Assembly (NCBI GenBank): GCA_040757715.1
Contig: JBFLWS010000001.1
Span: 186,001 to 250,000, forward strand
DNA: 64,000 bases
DNA from: CAIMFV01 sp040757715
Lineage (GTDB): Bacteria > Pseudomonadota > Alphaproteobacteria > Caulobacterales > Caulobacteraceae
Reading direction: 5' to 3'
Below, in pieces: positions 41,231-50,362 of this stretch. Each line of letters starts with the position of its first letter. Position 1 is the stretch's first letter. A program made the translations under genes and the position numbers. The notes under the pieces were generated by a model. The model saw only the letters and a program-made list of their open reading frames with translations. It did no database searches and was not told where the DNA came from.

Positions 41231-41941
41231 TCAGTGCTCGGCTGAAGAACCGATCTCGGCCACCACAAGGCCCTTCGGCCCCTCGGCGAAGCGCACCATC
41301 ACCTCATCGCCCGGCTGGAGGTCTTCCAGGCCGCAGCGGCGCAGGGTCTCGATGTGCACGAAGATGTCGCCCGGCTCAGCCTCGCGCACCACGAAGCCAT
41401 AGCCCTTGGTGCGGTTGAACCACTTCACCTTGCAGCGCTCCAAGGGACCACGCGCCTGAGGCCCGCGGCGAGGACCGCCGGCCCGCGCGCCATAGCTCCC
41501 ATGGTCGCCGTCACGATGAAAGTCGCCGCGGAAGCCGCCGCGGTCGCCGCCCCGATCGCCGCCAAAGTCCCGGCGACCATGCGAGTCGCCGCGGTCGCGT
41601 CGGAAACCGCCATCCTGATGGTGATCAAACGATCGTCGCTCGGGACGCTCCGTGGGGGCCGGCGCCGCGCTCTCGTCGAGGTCAACGATGTTGGAAACCT
41701 GCCAGCCCTTCGGTCGGCGCACGGCGTCGCACACGATCACCGCGCCCTCCAGCGCGCTCTCTCGGCCCGTCTGTCGCAGGCTCGTCACGTGCAGCAGCAC
41801 GTCTTTCAGTCCGGTCTGATCCGGATCGTCCGGCACAATGAAGCCGTAGCCCTTGCCCGGGTCGAACCACTTCACCCGGCCGCTGATGCGCACCGACTCG
41901 TCGTCGTGCGAATCAACGCTTTCGTAATCTAAACTAGACAT
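41231..41941 (-). CDS. Cold-shock protein with two CSD domains and an Arg/Gly/Asp-rich linker
   Basis: 236 residues. The first cold-shock domain lies at about 15-78 (GRVKWFDPGKGYGFIVPDD), the second at about 165-232 (CKVKWFNRTKGYGFVVREAE), each with the RNP1-type aromatic motif. Between them about 70 residues are dominated by Arg, Gly, Asp and His in RGG-like runs (for example GGDRGGDRGGFRGDFHRDGD), probably disordered and RNA-binding. Double-CSD proteins are typical of alphaproteobacteria, and in Caulobacter they act in stationary phase or cold. It is upstream of DUF192. Confidence 0.93.
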   Translation of the reverse strand: MSSLDYESVDSHDDESVRISGRVKWFDPGKGYGFIVPDDPDQTGLKDVLLHVTSLRQTGRESALEGAVIVCDAVRRPKGWQVSNIVDLDESAAPAPTERPERRSFDHHQDGGFRRDRGDSHGRRDFGGDRGGDRGGFRGDFHRDGDHGSYGARAGGPRRGPQARGPLERCKVKWFNRTKGYGFVVREAEPGDIFVHIETLRRCGLEDLQPGDEVMVRFAEGPKGLVVAEIGSSAEH

Positions 41942-42068
41942 GCCGCCCCTTTCGCCCGCCCCTCCAAGTGCGAGCTACAACGCCTTATACACTAATTTTA
42001 GCTTATTGCGCGAAAAAGGGCTAATTTTCGTCACGAGTCGCTTTTTCCGTCTCGTAAACGCGCGGCGG

Positions 42069-42143
42069 TGGTAGGCCCTAGGAGAGTCGAACTCCTCTTC
42101 CCAGAATGAAAATCTGGTGTCCTAACCGATAGACGAAGGGCCC
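42069..42143 (-). tRNA. tRNA-Glu (anticodon TTC)
   Basis: 75 nt with encoded CCA. The acceptor GGGCCCT pairs with AGGGCCT with a terminal G-U; the anticodon loop TTTTCAT gives TTC; and the T arm is GAGGAGTTCGACTCTCC. It lies downstream of recJ on the same strand. Confidence 0.96.
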
Positions 42144-42160
42144 CCGTCGCGGAGGCCGGG

Positions 42161-42190
42161 GATATACCAAGGCCTTGCGTCGAAAGGCAA
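42161..42190 (-). promoter_or_regulatory. Candidate promoter of tRNA-Glu
   Basis: Minus strand: TTGCCT (42190-42185), 18-bp spacer, TATATC (42166-42161). The mature tRNA starts 17 bp further on. The elements lie just past the recJ stop. Confidence 0.45.
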
Positions 42191-42214
42191 GCGGTCTGAC
42201 GACGATTTTTTCGA

Positions 42215-44047
42215 TCAGCCGATTTCCACCCGGCGAGGGTCGGCGGCGTCCTCGATTTCCAGCTGCACGCCGCGACGGCCGCGCCAGTCGTCGGCTTTCA
42301 ATCGTCCGACCACGTGCAGACTTGCGCCGCTCAGAAGCGCCTCGCCCAGCGCCGTGTCGCCCGCGCGCCAGGCGATGGCCTTCAGCCGTCCGCCCCGTTC
42401 GTCGGCGAGATCGGCGCGCACGTGCCCGCCCTTCAACGCCTGGGCGCCCATGGGCCGCACGCCTGCCAGCGCCACCAGCGGTTCGGGATTGCCTGGCCCG
42501 AACGGCGCCAGAGCCTGCATGCGGTCATAGAGCGTGCGATCCGCCGCGGTGGGGGTGATCAAGGCCTCCACCTCTAGGGCGTCGTCCGCCAGGGCGAGCT
42601 CGGTCTCGTCCTTCAACCGCTCCAGCATGAAGGCGCGGAAATCCGCCACGCGCTCGGCGCGGAGGGTGAGGCCCGCCGCCATGGCGTGCCCTCCGCCAGC
42701 CAGCAGGAGGCCCTCGTCGAAGGCCGCCTCCACCGCACGACCCAGATTGACCCCCGGCTGGGAGCGGCCGGAGCCCTTGCCCACCGCCGAGACGCCGTCG
42801 AGGCCGATCACCACCGTGGGTCGGCGATAGCGCTCGCGCAGGCGAGAGGCCACCACCCCCACCACGCCGGGATGCCAGCCCTCCCCGGCCACGATCAGCG
42901 CCGGACCGTCTGCGTTCAGAGCGCCGCCCTCGATCTGCCGCACCGCCGCTTCCAGCACCTCGGCCTCCACCTGTCGGCGTTCGCCATTCAGTCGGTCGAG
43001 CTCTTGAGCGAGGACCAGCGCCTCCTCCGGGTCGTCGGTGGAGAGGAGCCGCGCGCCAAGGTCCGCGCGGCCGATGCGCCCGCCGGCGTTGATGCGCGGG
43101 CCGAGCATGAACCCGGCGTGGAATACGTCCGCCTCGCCCGAGAGCCCCGCCACCTCGGCCAGGCGCTTCAGGCCCGGATTGCGCCAGGCGGACATGGCTT
43201 TGAGCCCCTGGGCCGCGATGGCGCGGTTGAAGCCGGTGAGCCGCGTCACGTCGCAGATGGCGCCCAGCGCCGCGAGATCGAGCCAGTCGAGCGGATTGGG
43301 TCCCTCGCCGGGACCGATGAGCCCGCGCCGCCGCGCCTCGCGATTGAGCGCGGCGGTGAGCACAAACACCACGCCGGCGGCCGCCAGATGCCCCTGGTCC
43401 GAGTTGCAGCCGGGGCGATTGGGATTGACCAGGGCCGAGGCCTTGGGCGTCTCCGCGCGCATGAGGTGGTGGTCGAACACCACCACGTCGAGGCCGAGCC
43501 GCGCCCCCTCCTCCAGCGCGTCATAGGCCGCCGCGCCGCAGTCCACCGTCACCACCAGCTCGACGCCCTCGGCCTTCATGCGCTGGAAGGCGGCGGCGCT
43601 GGGGCCGAACCCTTCGCGCACCCGATCCGGAACATAAATCGGCAGGTCCTGGCCGAAGGCGCGGAAATAGCGCACCAGCTGCGCTGCGCTGGTGGCCCCA
43701 TCGACGTCATAGTCGGCGAACACCATGCACCGTCGCCGCTGCTCGATAGCGTCGATGAGGAGCGCGGCGGCGCGATCCATGTCGGCGAAGCTGGAGGGGT
43801 CGGGGAAGCTCGCCTTCAGCGTGGGGCGCAGAAAGCCTTCCGCCTCGCCTTCGTTCCGCACCCGAGCGGCCAGGGCGCGCGCCACCGTGGCGTCGAGCTC
43901 GAACCCATGCGCCAGCTTTCGCGCCAGGGCCTCGTCAATGACGGCTTCTCGCCAGACGCGCCCGGAGAGCGAGCGCTCCACGCCAAGAAACGCCGAGCGC
44001 TGCACTTGCACGGCGATGTGAGGCCGGGCGGGGTCGCCCGCGCCCAT
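42215..44047 (-). CDS. recJ: Single-stranded-DNA-specific exonuclease RecJ
   Basis: 610 residues. DHH-family motifs are present: MVFADYDVDGATSAAQLVRY, VTVDCGAAAYDAL, VVFDHHLMRAETP, and DHHA1 (LLAGGGHAMAAGLTLRAE). An OB-fold region closes the protein. It degrades single-stranded DNA 5'-3' in recombination and mismatch repair. It starts 4 bp after the glpX stop, so it belongs to the lipoprotein-hom-glpX-recJ transcription unit. Confidence 0.97.
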   Translation of the reverse strand: MGAGDPARPHIAVQVQRSAFLGVERSLSGRVWREAVIDEALARKLAHGFELDATVARALAARVRNEGEAEGFLRPTLKASFPDPSSFADMDRAAALLIDAIEQRRRCMVFADYDVDGATSAAQLVRYFRAFGQDLPIYVPDRVREGFGPSAAAFQRMKAEGVELVVTVDCGAAAYDALEEGARLGLDVVVFDHHLMRAETPKASALVNPNRPGCNSDQGHLAAAGVVFVLTAALNREARRRGLIGPGEGPNPLDWLDLAALGAICDVTRLTGFNRAIAAQGLKAMSAWRNPGLKRLAEVAGLSGEADVFHAGFMLGPRINAGGRIGRADLGARLLSTDDPEEALVLAQELDRLNGERRQVEAEVLEAAVRQIEGGALNADGPALIVAGEGWHPGVVGVVASRLRERYRRPTVVIGLDGVSAVGKGSGRSQPGVNLGRAVEAAFDEGLLLAGGGHAMAAGLTLRAERVADFRAFMLERLKDETELALADDALEVEALITPTAADRTLYDRMQALAPFGPGNPEPLVALAGVRPMGAQALKGGHVRADLADERGGRLKAIAWRAGDTALGEALLSGASLHVVGRLKADDWRGRRGVQLEIEDAADPRRVEIG

Positions 44048-44051
44048 GGGC

Positions 44052-45029
44052 CTAGAGCTTCCGCGTCATGCGGATCTGGCGCACCACGCCGTCGGCGGAG
44101 GTCATCACCAGCGAGTGGGTGTGAACCTGCTCGTCGTCGATAACCACGCCATCGAGAAGCGCGCCGTGGGTGACCCCCGTGGCCGCGAAGATGGCGTCGC
44201 CCTTCACCAGCTCATTCAGGGAATATTTGCGGTCGAATTCCTCGTCCTTCAGGCCGAGGCGACGGGCGCGGGCGCGCTCTTCTTCGTTGCGGAACACGAG
44301 CCGGCCCTGGAACTGGCCGCCCACGCACTTCAGCGCCGCGCAGGCCAGCACGCCCTCGGGCGCTCCGCCCTGGCCGATATAGATGTCGACGCCCGTGTCC
44401 GGATCGGCGGTGTTGATCACGCCGGCCACATCGCCGTCGGTGATCAGGTGCACCCGCGCGCCCACGGAGCGCACGCTGGCGATGATGTCCTTGTGGCGCG
44501 GACGATCCAGCACGCAGGCGGTGATGTCGGAGGTGTCGCAGCCCTTGGCTTCAGCCAGGGCGCGCACGTTGTCGGCCGGCGAGGCGTCGAGGTCGATGAT
44601 ACCCTCCGGATAACCCGGACCGATGGCGATCTTGTCCATATAGGTGTCGGGGGCGTGCAGCATGCCGCCGCCCGGCGACAGGGCCAGCACGGCCAGGGCG
44701 TTGGCCATGGCCTTGGCGGTGAGGGTCGTGCCTTCAAGCGGGTCGAGGGCGATGTCGATGCGCGGGCCGGCGCCCGTACCCACCTTCTCGCCGATGTAGA
44801 GCATGGGCGCTTCGTCGCGCTCGCCCTCGCCGATGACGATCAGGCCGTTGATGGCGAGGCTGTTCAGCGCCGTGCGCATGGCGTCCACCGCCACCTGGTC
44901 GGCGGCCTTTTCGTCCCCGCGACCGGCCAGCTTGAAGGCGGCGATGGCGGCGCTTTCGGTGACGCGCACCGCGTCCAGGGCCAGGGAGTCGCTCAGCCGC
45001 TCAAGGCTGGCGGCGGAAGATTCGGTCAT
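44052..45029 (-). CDS. glpX: Class II fructose-1,6-bisphosphatase
   Basis: 325 residues. Characteristic stretches are VIGEGERDEAPMLYIGEKVG (metal-binding acidic residues), ALDPLEGTTL, and the IYIGQGGAPEGVLACAALK loop. It removes phosphate from fructose-1,6-bisphosphate in gluconeogenesis and may also act on sedoheptulose bisphosphate. It lies between hom and recJ, a conserved arrangement in relatives. Confidence 0.96.
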   Translation of the reverse strand: MTESSAASLERLSDSLALDAVRVTESAAIAAFKLAGRGDEKAADQVAVDAMRTALNSLAINGLIVIGEGERDEAPMLYIGEKVGTGAGPRIDIALDPLEGTTLTAKAMANALAVLALSPGGGMLHAPDTYMDKIAIGPGYPEGIIDLDASPADNVRALAEAKGCDTSDITACVLDRPRHKDIIASVRSVGARVHLITDGDVAGVINTADPDTGVDIYIGQGGAPEGVLACAALKCVGGQFQGRLVFRNEEERARARRLGLKDEEFDRKYSLNELVKGDAIFAATGVTHGALLDGVVIDDEQVHTHSLVMTSADGVVRQIRMTRKL

Positions 45030-45096
45030 AAGCAGCCTCCGGCGCTTAAATCATGCGTGTGTCTTGGCGCCCGTATCGAAACAATTTCGTCCGGTG

Positions 45097-46434
45097 TCAA
45101 ACGTCTTCGATACGGAAGATGCGCGGACGCTCCAGGACCGTGTCCAGGGTCTCGATAATCTCGCCCGCCTGTTGCAGCGCGCCTTCGCTCGCCTCGTGGG
45201 TAGTGAGCACCACCGGCACCACGCCGCTGGCCTGAGCCGGGCGCTGCAGGAAGCTGTCGATGGACACGTCCGAACGCGCCAGGGCGTCGGTGATGCTGGC
45301 CAGGACGCCAGCGCGATCCTTCACCATCAGGCGGATATAGGCGCGTTCGTGGCGCTGGCCCTTGGCGGCGGCGGCCAGGAGGTCGAGCTCGCCGGCCGGG
45401 CGCTGGAACACAGGCCGGGTGACGCCGGCGGTGAGGTCGGCGAGGTCGGCGGCCACCGCCGCCGCGGTCGGTCCCGCCCCCGCGCCGGGGCCTTGCAGGA
45501 AGATGCGGCCGATGCGCGCGCCTTCGATGAAGAGGGCGTTCAGGGCGCCGCCGGCCTGAGCCAGCGGATGGTTCAGCGGCACGAGGCCCGGACGCACCCG
45601 CACGCTCGCCCCCTCGCCCTGGCGCGAGGCCGAAGCAATGAGCTTGATGCGATAGCCGAGCTCGTGGGCCAGGTGGATGTCGATCAGGTCCACTCGGTCG
45701 ATGCCCTCGATCTCCACCGCGTCGAAATTGGGCGCGGCGTCGAAGGCCAAGGCGGCGAGGATAGCGATCTTGTGCCCGGCGTCGAACCCGCCCACGTCGG
45801 TGGTGGGATCGGCCTCTGCGAAGCCGCGCGCCTGGGCGTCGGCCAACACCTGGGCGAAGGGCTGCTCGCGCGCCTCCATTTCGCTGAGGATGAAGTTGCA
45901 GGTGCCGTTGAGGATGCCGGCCACGCGGGTGACGCGGTCCCCCACCAGGCCTTCGCGCAGCATCTTCACCGCCGGCGTGCCTCCCATCACCGCCGCCTCA
46001 TAGAGCAGCGGAACGCCCTTGGACTCTGCGAGGGCCGCGAGCGCCTTACCGTGCTTGGCGATGAGCGCCTTGTTGGCGGTGACCACCGGCTTGCCGGCGG
46101 CGAGCGCCGTCTCAACGGCCGTCTTGGCCGGACCATCGGCCCCGCCGATCAGCTCCACGAACACGTCGATATCGGATGACGCAGCCAGGGCGACCGGATC
46201 GTCGAACCAGGTTGCGGCGGACACATCCACATCCCGTGGCCGACTGCGATCACGCGCCGACACGCCGGTCACCTGCATGTTTCCGCCGCCGGGGGCGAAG
46301 TCGGGTCGGTCGGCGATCAGTCGCACCAGGCCTTGGCCCACAACGCCCAGTCCCGCGAGACCAATACGCCAAACGCGCGCTCGACCCTGGTCTGTGGACG
46401 GCGCGGCGGGAGAGCCCGCAGGAGAAGATGTCAC
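45097..46434 (-). CDS. hom: Homoserine dehydrogenase
   Basis: 445 residues; the GTG start overlaps the stop of the lipoprotein gene (GTGA), and the first 20 or so residues are variable. The NADP-binding WRIGLAGLGVVGQGLVRLI is followed by the catalytic domain (GILNGTCNFILSEME, GFAEADPTTDVGGFDAGHK) and a C-terminal ACT domain (about 365-445) that gives threonine feedback. It makes homoserine for methionine and threonine; the next enzyme, ThrB, is encoded at 32-33 kb. Confidence 0.96.
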   Translation of the reverse strand: MTSSPAGSPAAPSTDQGRARVWRIGLAGLGVVGQGLVRLIADRPDFAPGGGNMQVTGVSARDRSRPRDVDVSAATWFDDPVALAASSDIDVFVELIGGADGPAKTAVETALAAGKPVVTANKALIAKHGKALAALAESKGVPLLYEAAVMGGTPAVKMLREGLVGDRVTRVAGILNGTCNFILSEMEAREQPFAQVLADAQARGFAEADPTTDVGGFDAGHKIAILAALAFDAAPNFDAVEIEGIDRVDLIDIHLAHELGYRIKLIASASRQGEGASVRVRPGLVPLNHPLAQAGGALNALFIEGARIGRIFLQGPGAGAGPTAAAVAADLADLTAGVTRPVFQRPAGELDLLAAAAKGQRHERAYIRLMVKDRAGVLASITDALARSDVSIDSFLQRPAQASGVVPVVLTTHEASEGALQQAGEIIETLDTVLERPRIFRIEDV

Positions 46435-46961
46435 GGTTGCGGACTCGCAGGCTTTGGCGCGCTTGATGCCGGTGGAGTCGGCGGCGCGGTCTTGACGGAA
46501 TGGGGATCGGCAGGTCGCGCGGCCGCGCGGGCGGCGGCGGCGAAGGCTTCAGTCTTGGCCGCTTGATCTTCCGCGGGCGGTTCGATCTTGCTCTTGTTGA
46601 GCACGGCGTCGGCGGATTGCACGAATCTGTCGGTGTCCGGGGGCGGCGCGGCCAGGGAAGCGTCGAGTTGCTTGATCCAGCGGCGCGCCTTGATCTCGTC
46701 GATCACCGCCGCCTTGTAGGCTGAAGCCGGGCGGATATCCGTGGGCACGGGAGGAATCTTGTCCATGCGCGGCGTGGGCGGATTGGATTGAGACGCCGCC
46801 ACTGCCGCCGGCGCAACCGGCGATTCGGGGTTCACCGCGAAGTCGGCGCCCTGCACCGCCCGGCGCAGATCGGCGCAGGCGCTGAGCATGGCCGCAGCGA
46901 CGATGATCGCCGCGCAAGCGCGCACGCTGATATGACCCCTGCAAACGTTGAGCTGGCGCAT
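46431..46961 (-). CDS. Putative lipoprotein, function unknown
   Basis: 176 residues. The signal sequence ends in the lipobox LSAC (about residues 26-29), predicting a lipid-anchored protein. The mature part is Pro/Ala-rich with a short conserved-looking segment (DIRPASAYKAAVIDEIKARR). It overlaps hom by 4 bp. I do not recognise the family. Start assignment is uncertain because the n-region is long (RQLNVCRGHISVRACAAII). Confidence 0.7.
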   Translation of the reverse strand: MRQLNVCRGHISVRACAAIIVAAAMLSACADLRRAVQGADFAVNPESPVAPAAVAASQSNPPTPRMDKIPPVPTDIRPASAYKAAVIDEIKARRWIKQLDASLAAPPPDTDRFVQSADAVLNKSKIEPPAEDQAAKTEAFAAAARAAARPADPHSVKTAPPTPPASSAPKPASPQP

Positions 46962-47062
46962 GAAAATGGTTTACCAGTCAGATTACAACGAGACCGGTCA
47001 TAAGCGATGACTCGGCGAGAAGGAAGCGCTGGCGTGGCGACGTCGGCAGGAGAGAGACGCAA

Positions 47063-49285
47063 ATGGCGGATAATGTCGTTTCCCCCGGTCGTGGACGCGC
47101 GAGCAAGACGGCGGATGCGCCTGCGTCAATGCGCGCGAAACCGGGCGTTGTGGTAGCGTCTGCGAAATCCCCCAAGGCCAAGTCCTCCAAGGCCTCGAAG
47201 GTCGCGGTGAAGGTCGCCGAGCAGGCCAAAATCGCTCCCAAGGCGACGCCCGCCAAGGCCAATGGCTCTAAGCCGCCATCCGCCGCCGCCAAGACCGCCG
47301 AAAAATCTGCTCAGCCGAAGACCGTGAGCGCTAAGCCCGCCGCCAAAGCCAAGGCGCCCCCTAAGCCTAAGCCCGCGCCGCCTAAGCCCGCGCCATCCGT
47401 AAATCCGAAAATCGAATCGGCCGCCAAGCCTGAGCCGCCGCCGAAGCCGCAGGCGTCTCAAGCCGACGCTCAAGCCCGCGAATTCGATCCCCTCGCCTTC
47501 CTCAATCCCTCCCAGCGCGAGGCCCTGGAACACCTGTCGGTGAACCTCGCCAAGGCCGCGCTCACCGCCCAGGGCGCGGTGGCCGAAGCCGCCCTGCGCC
47601 AGGCCGACCGCCCGGCCGCCCTGACCCCCGACCCGTTCCATGTCGGCCCCTCGCTGGGCGAGGTGATGAGCCAGCTCGCTAACCACCCGGAAAACCTGAT
47701 GCGGGCCCAGGCCAACCTGTTCGAGCGCTATCTCGACCTGTGGAGTCAGGCGGCGAAGCGGGCCTCAGGCGAGACCGCGCCGCCGGTGGTGGAGCCCGCG
47801 CGCGGCGACAAGCGCTTCGCCGACCCGGCCTGGAGCAACAATCCCGTTTTCGAAGTGATGAAACAATCCTACCTCATCACCTCCAACTGGCTGAACGATC
47901 TGGTGGCCGCCGTGGACGGCGTCGATCCCATGACCAAGCGGCGGGTGGAGTTCTTCACCAAGACGCTCACCGACGCCTTCGCCCCGTCCAACTTCCTGGT
48001 GTCGAACCCGTCCGCCTTGCGCGAGGCCATGGCCACCCATGGGGAGAGCCTGTTGCGGGGCGCGGAGCACTTCGCTCAGGACCTCGCTCGCGGCAACGGC
48101 CAGTTGGCCATCAGCCAGACCGATTTCGAGCAGTTCAAGATCGGCGAGAACATCGCCACCGCCCCGGGCAAGGTGGTCTATCGCTCTGAACTGTTCGAGC
48201 TGTTGCAGTTCGACCCGACCACCGAGCAGGTCTACGAAATCCCACTGCTGATCTTCCCGCCGTGGATCAACAAGTACTACATCCTCGACCTGCGCCCGAA
48301 TAACTCCATGGTCCGCTGGCTGGCCAGCCAAGGCTTTACGGTGTTCGTGGTGTCGTGGGTGAACCCGGACCGTCACCTGGCCGAGCGCACCTTCGAAGAC
48401 TATATGCGCGAAGGCATTTTCGACGCCGTACTGCAAACCAGCCGTCAATGCGGCGTCGAGACCGTGAACACCGTCGGCTACTGCATCGGCGGAACCTTGC
48501 TCGGCTGCGCCCTCGCCTTCTTGGCCGCCAAGGACAATGACGCGGTGAACAGCGCCACCTTCTTCGCGGCGCAGCAGGACTTTTCGGAAGCCGGCGATCT
48601 CCTCCTCTTCACCAATGAAGAGTGGTTGCAGGACCTGGAGCGACGCATGGATGAAGCCGGCGGCGTGCTGCCCGGCTCGGCCATGGCCGAGACCTTCAAC
48701 TCCCTGCGCGCCAACGATCTCGTGTGGTCGTTCTTCGTGAACAACTATCTCATGGGGCGCGAGCCGACGCCGTTCGACCTCCTGTTCTGGAACTCGGACC
48801 AGACCCGGATGCCCAAGGTGCTGCACCTGCAATATCTGCGCTGGTTCTATCAAAAGAACCTCTTGGCCAAGGGCGAGTTGGAGATGGCCGGCGAGACGCT
48901 CGACCTCGGCAAGGTCAAGATTCCCGTGTTCGTGCAGTCGAGCCGCGACGACCACATCGCGCCCATGGCCTCGGTCTATAAGGGCGCCAAGCTGTTCGGC
49001 GGGCCCACCACCTTCATGCTGGCGGGCTCCGGCCACATCGCAGGCGTCATCAACGCTCCAGCGGCGAACAAGTACCAGCATTGGACCAATGACCAGCTGC
49101 CGGCCACGCTGGACGAATGGCGCGCTAGTGCGGTGGAAGAGCCGGGCTCGTGGTGGCCGCGCTGGGCCGAGTGGCTGGCGGACAAGTCCGGCAAGAAGGT
49201 CCCGGCGCGCGATCCGGCCAAGGGGCCGTTGCAGCCGCTGGGCGATACGCCCGGAACCTATGTGAAGGTGCGCTCGGAAGTCTGA
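47063..49285 (+). CDS. phaC: Class I poly(3-hydroxyalkanoate) synthase with long Lys/Ala/Pro N-terminal tail
   Basis: 740 residues; the start is supported by AGGAGAGAG. Residues 1-139 are low-complexity with about two dozen Lys in Ala/Pro/Ser context (AKSPKAKSSKASKVAVKV, PPKPKPAPPKPAPS), like the histone-H1-like tails of PhaF. From about 140 it is a normal class I synthase: N-terminal domain, then the lipase-like box GYCIGG with C474, D630 in SSRDDHIAP, and H658 in GSGHIAGV. The spacing of the triad matches the Cupriavidus enzyme (C319, D480, H508). It polymerises hydroxyacyl-CoA into storage granules. No phaA, phaB or phasin gene is adjacent. Confidence 0.95.
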   Translation: MADNVVSPGRGRASKTADAPASMRAKPGVVVASAKSPKAKSSKASKVAVKVAEQAKIAPKATPAKANGSKPPSAAAKTAEKSAQPKTVSAKPAAKAKAPPKPKPAPPKPAPSVNPKIESAAKPEPPPKPQASQADAQAREFDPLAFLNPSQREALEHLSVNLAKAALTAQGAVAEAALRQADRPAALTPDPFHVGPSLGEVMSQLANHPENLMRAQANLFERYLDLWSQAAKRASGETAPPVVEPARGDKRFADPAWSNNPVFEVMKQSYLITSNWLNDLVAAVDGVDPMTKRRVEFFTKTLTDAFAPSNFLVSNPSALREAMATHGESLLRGAEHFAQDLARGNGQLAISQTDFEQFKIGENIATAPGKVVYRSELFELLQFDPTTEQVYEIPLLIFPPWINKYYILDLRPNNSMVRWLASQGFTVFVVSWVNPDRHLAERTFEDYMREGIFDAVLQTSRQCGVETVNTVGYCIGGTLLGCALAFLAAKDNDAVNSATFFAAQQDFSEAGDLLLFTNEEWLQDLERRMDEAGGVLPGSAMAETFNSLRANDLVWSFFVNNYLMGREPTPFDLLFWNSDQTRMPKVLHLQYLRWFYQKNLLAKGELEMAGETLDLGKVKIPVFVQSSRDDHIAPMASVYKGAKLFGGPTTFMLAGSGHIAGVINAPAANKYQHWTNDQLPATLDEWRASAVEEPGSWWPRWAEWLADKSGKKVPARDPAKGPLQPLGDTPGTYVKVRSEV

Positions 49286-49299
49286 TCTCCGACGTCTGA

Positions 49300-50271
49300 T
49301 CAGATCAGGCCGGCGGCCTCGTCGAGACCCAGCGCCAGGTTGAGGTTCTGCACCGCCGCGCCCGACGCGCCCTTGCCGAGATTGTCGAGCACGGCCACCA
49401 GCCGCGCCTGCCCAGCCGCATCGTCGCCGAACACATAAAGCCGCAGGCGGTTGGTTCCGTTGAGCGCCTCAGGATCGAGCTCCGGCACGTGACCAGCGGC
49501 GCCGGCGCGAGCGGTCTGAAGGCGCAAGGTCTCGGCCTCGTCGGCCACGCTGACGAACCGCTCACCTTCATAAGCCGCCTGCAAGGCCTCGCGCAGGGCG
49601 GCGACCTTGGGCGCGTTCGGCAGGGCCCACAGCTGTAGCGGGACCTCTACCAGCATGCCCTGGGCGTAGCGCCCCACCATGGGGGCGAACAGGGGCGCAT
49701 GGGCGAGGCCGGCGTAGCGGGTCATTTCCGGCACGTGCTTGTGCTTCAGCGTGTAGCCGTAGGGGCGCGCGGCGTCTGTCGCGCCCTTCTCCTCGAATTC
49801 GGCGATCAGGCCCTTGCCGCCGCCGGAATAGCCGGAGACGGCGTTCACGGTGATGGGGAACGCGGCCGGAACGAGCCCCGCGCGCACCAGCGGCGCCATC
49901 AGGCCAAGAAAGCCGGTGGGGTAGCAGCCCGGATTGCTGATCCGCGTCGCGCCCGCGATGGCTTCGCGCTGACCTGCGCGCAGCTCCGGAAAGCCATAGG
50001 TCCAGCCCTCCGCCACGCGATGGGCGGAAGAGGCGTCGATCACCTTCACCTTCGGATTGCGCACCAGGCTCACCGCCTCCTTGGCCGCCTCGTCGGGCAG
50101 GCACAGGATCACGGCGTCGGCCTCATTGAGCGCCGCCTCGCGGGCGGCGAGGTCCTTACGGAGCGCTTCGCCCAAGAGCAGGACCTCGATGTCCGATCGC
50201 GCCGCCAGCCGCTCGCGGATCTGCAAGCCGGTGGTGCCGGCCTCGCCGTCGATGAACACCTGATGGGCCAT
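49300..50271 (-). CDS. argC: N-acetyl-gamma-glutamyl-phosphate reductase (short form)
   Basis: 323 residues. The NADP-binding FIDGEAGTTGLQIRERLAAR, the catalytic Cys in ISNPGCYPTGFLGL, and the family tail NGTNRLRLYVFGDDA are seen. It catalyses the third step of arginine synthesis. Its ATG lies 27 bp past the terminator of the rplM-rpsI operon, so it probably has its own promoter, although none is obvious. Confidence 0.96.
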   Translation of the reverse strand: MAHQVFIDGEAGTTGLQIRERLAARSDIEVLLLGEALRKDLAAREAALNEADAVILCLPDEAAKEAVSLVRNPKVKVIDASSAHRVAEGWTYGFPELRAGQREAIAGATRISNPGCYPTGFLGLMAPLVRAGLVPAAFPITVNAVSGYSGGGKGLIAEFEEKGATDAARPYGYTLKHKHVPEMTRYAGLAHAPLFAPMVGRYAQGMLVEVPLQLWALPNAPKVAALREALQAAYEGERFVSVADEAETLRLQTARAGAAGHVPELDPEALNGTNRLRLYVFGDDAAGQARLVAVLDNLGKGASGAAVQNLNLALGLDEAAGLI

Positions 50272-50297
50272 GGTCCCCTCCTCGGCTCGGATGAGCC

Positions 50298-50334
50298 CAA
50301 AAGAAAAGAGCGCCCCGGATGATCCGGAGCGCTC
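50298..50334 (-). terminator. Rho-independent terminator of rplM-rpsI
   Basis: On the minus strand a 12-bp stem (50334-50323 with 50319-50308, one G-U pair) with a 3-nt loop is followed by TTTTCTTTT (50307-50299). It lies about 29 bp after the rpsI stop. Confidence 0.8.
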
Positions 50335-50362
50335 CTTGAGATAAGCGGATCGCTGCGCCGGA

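Noticed and set aside
42686..44143. A 485-codon open frame antisense to recJ
   Set aside because: His/Arg/Gly-rich shadow without any known motif; RecJ is intact on the opposite strand.
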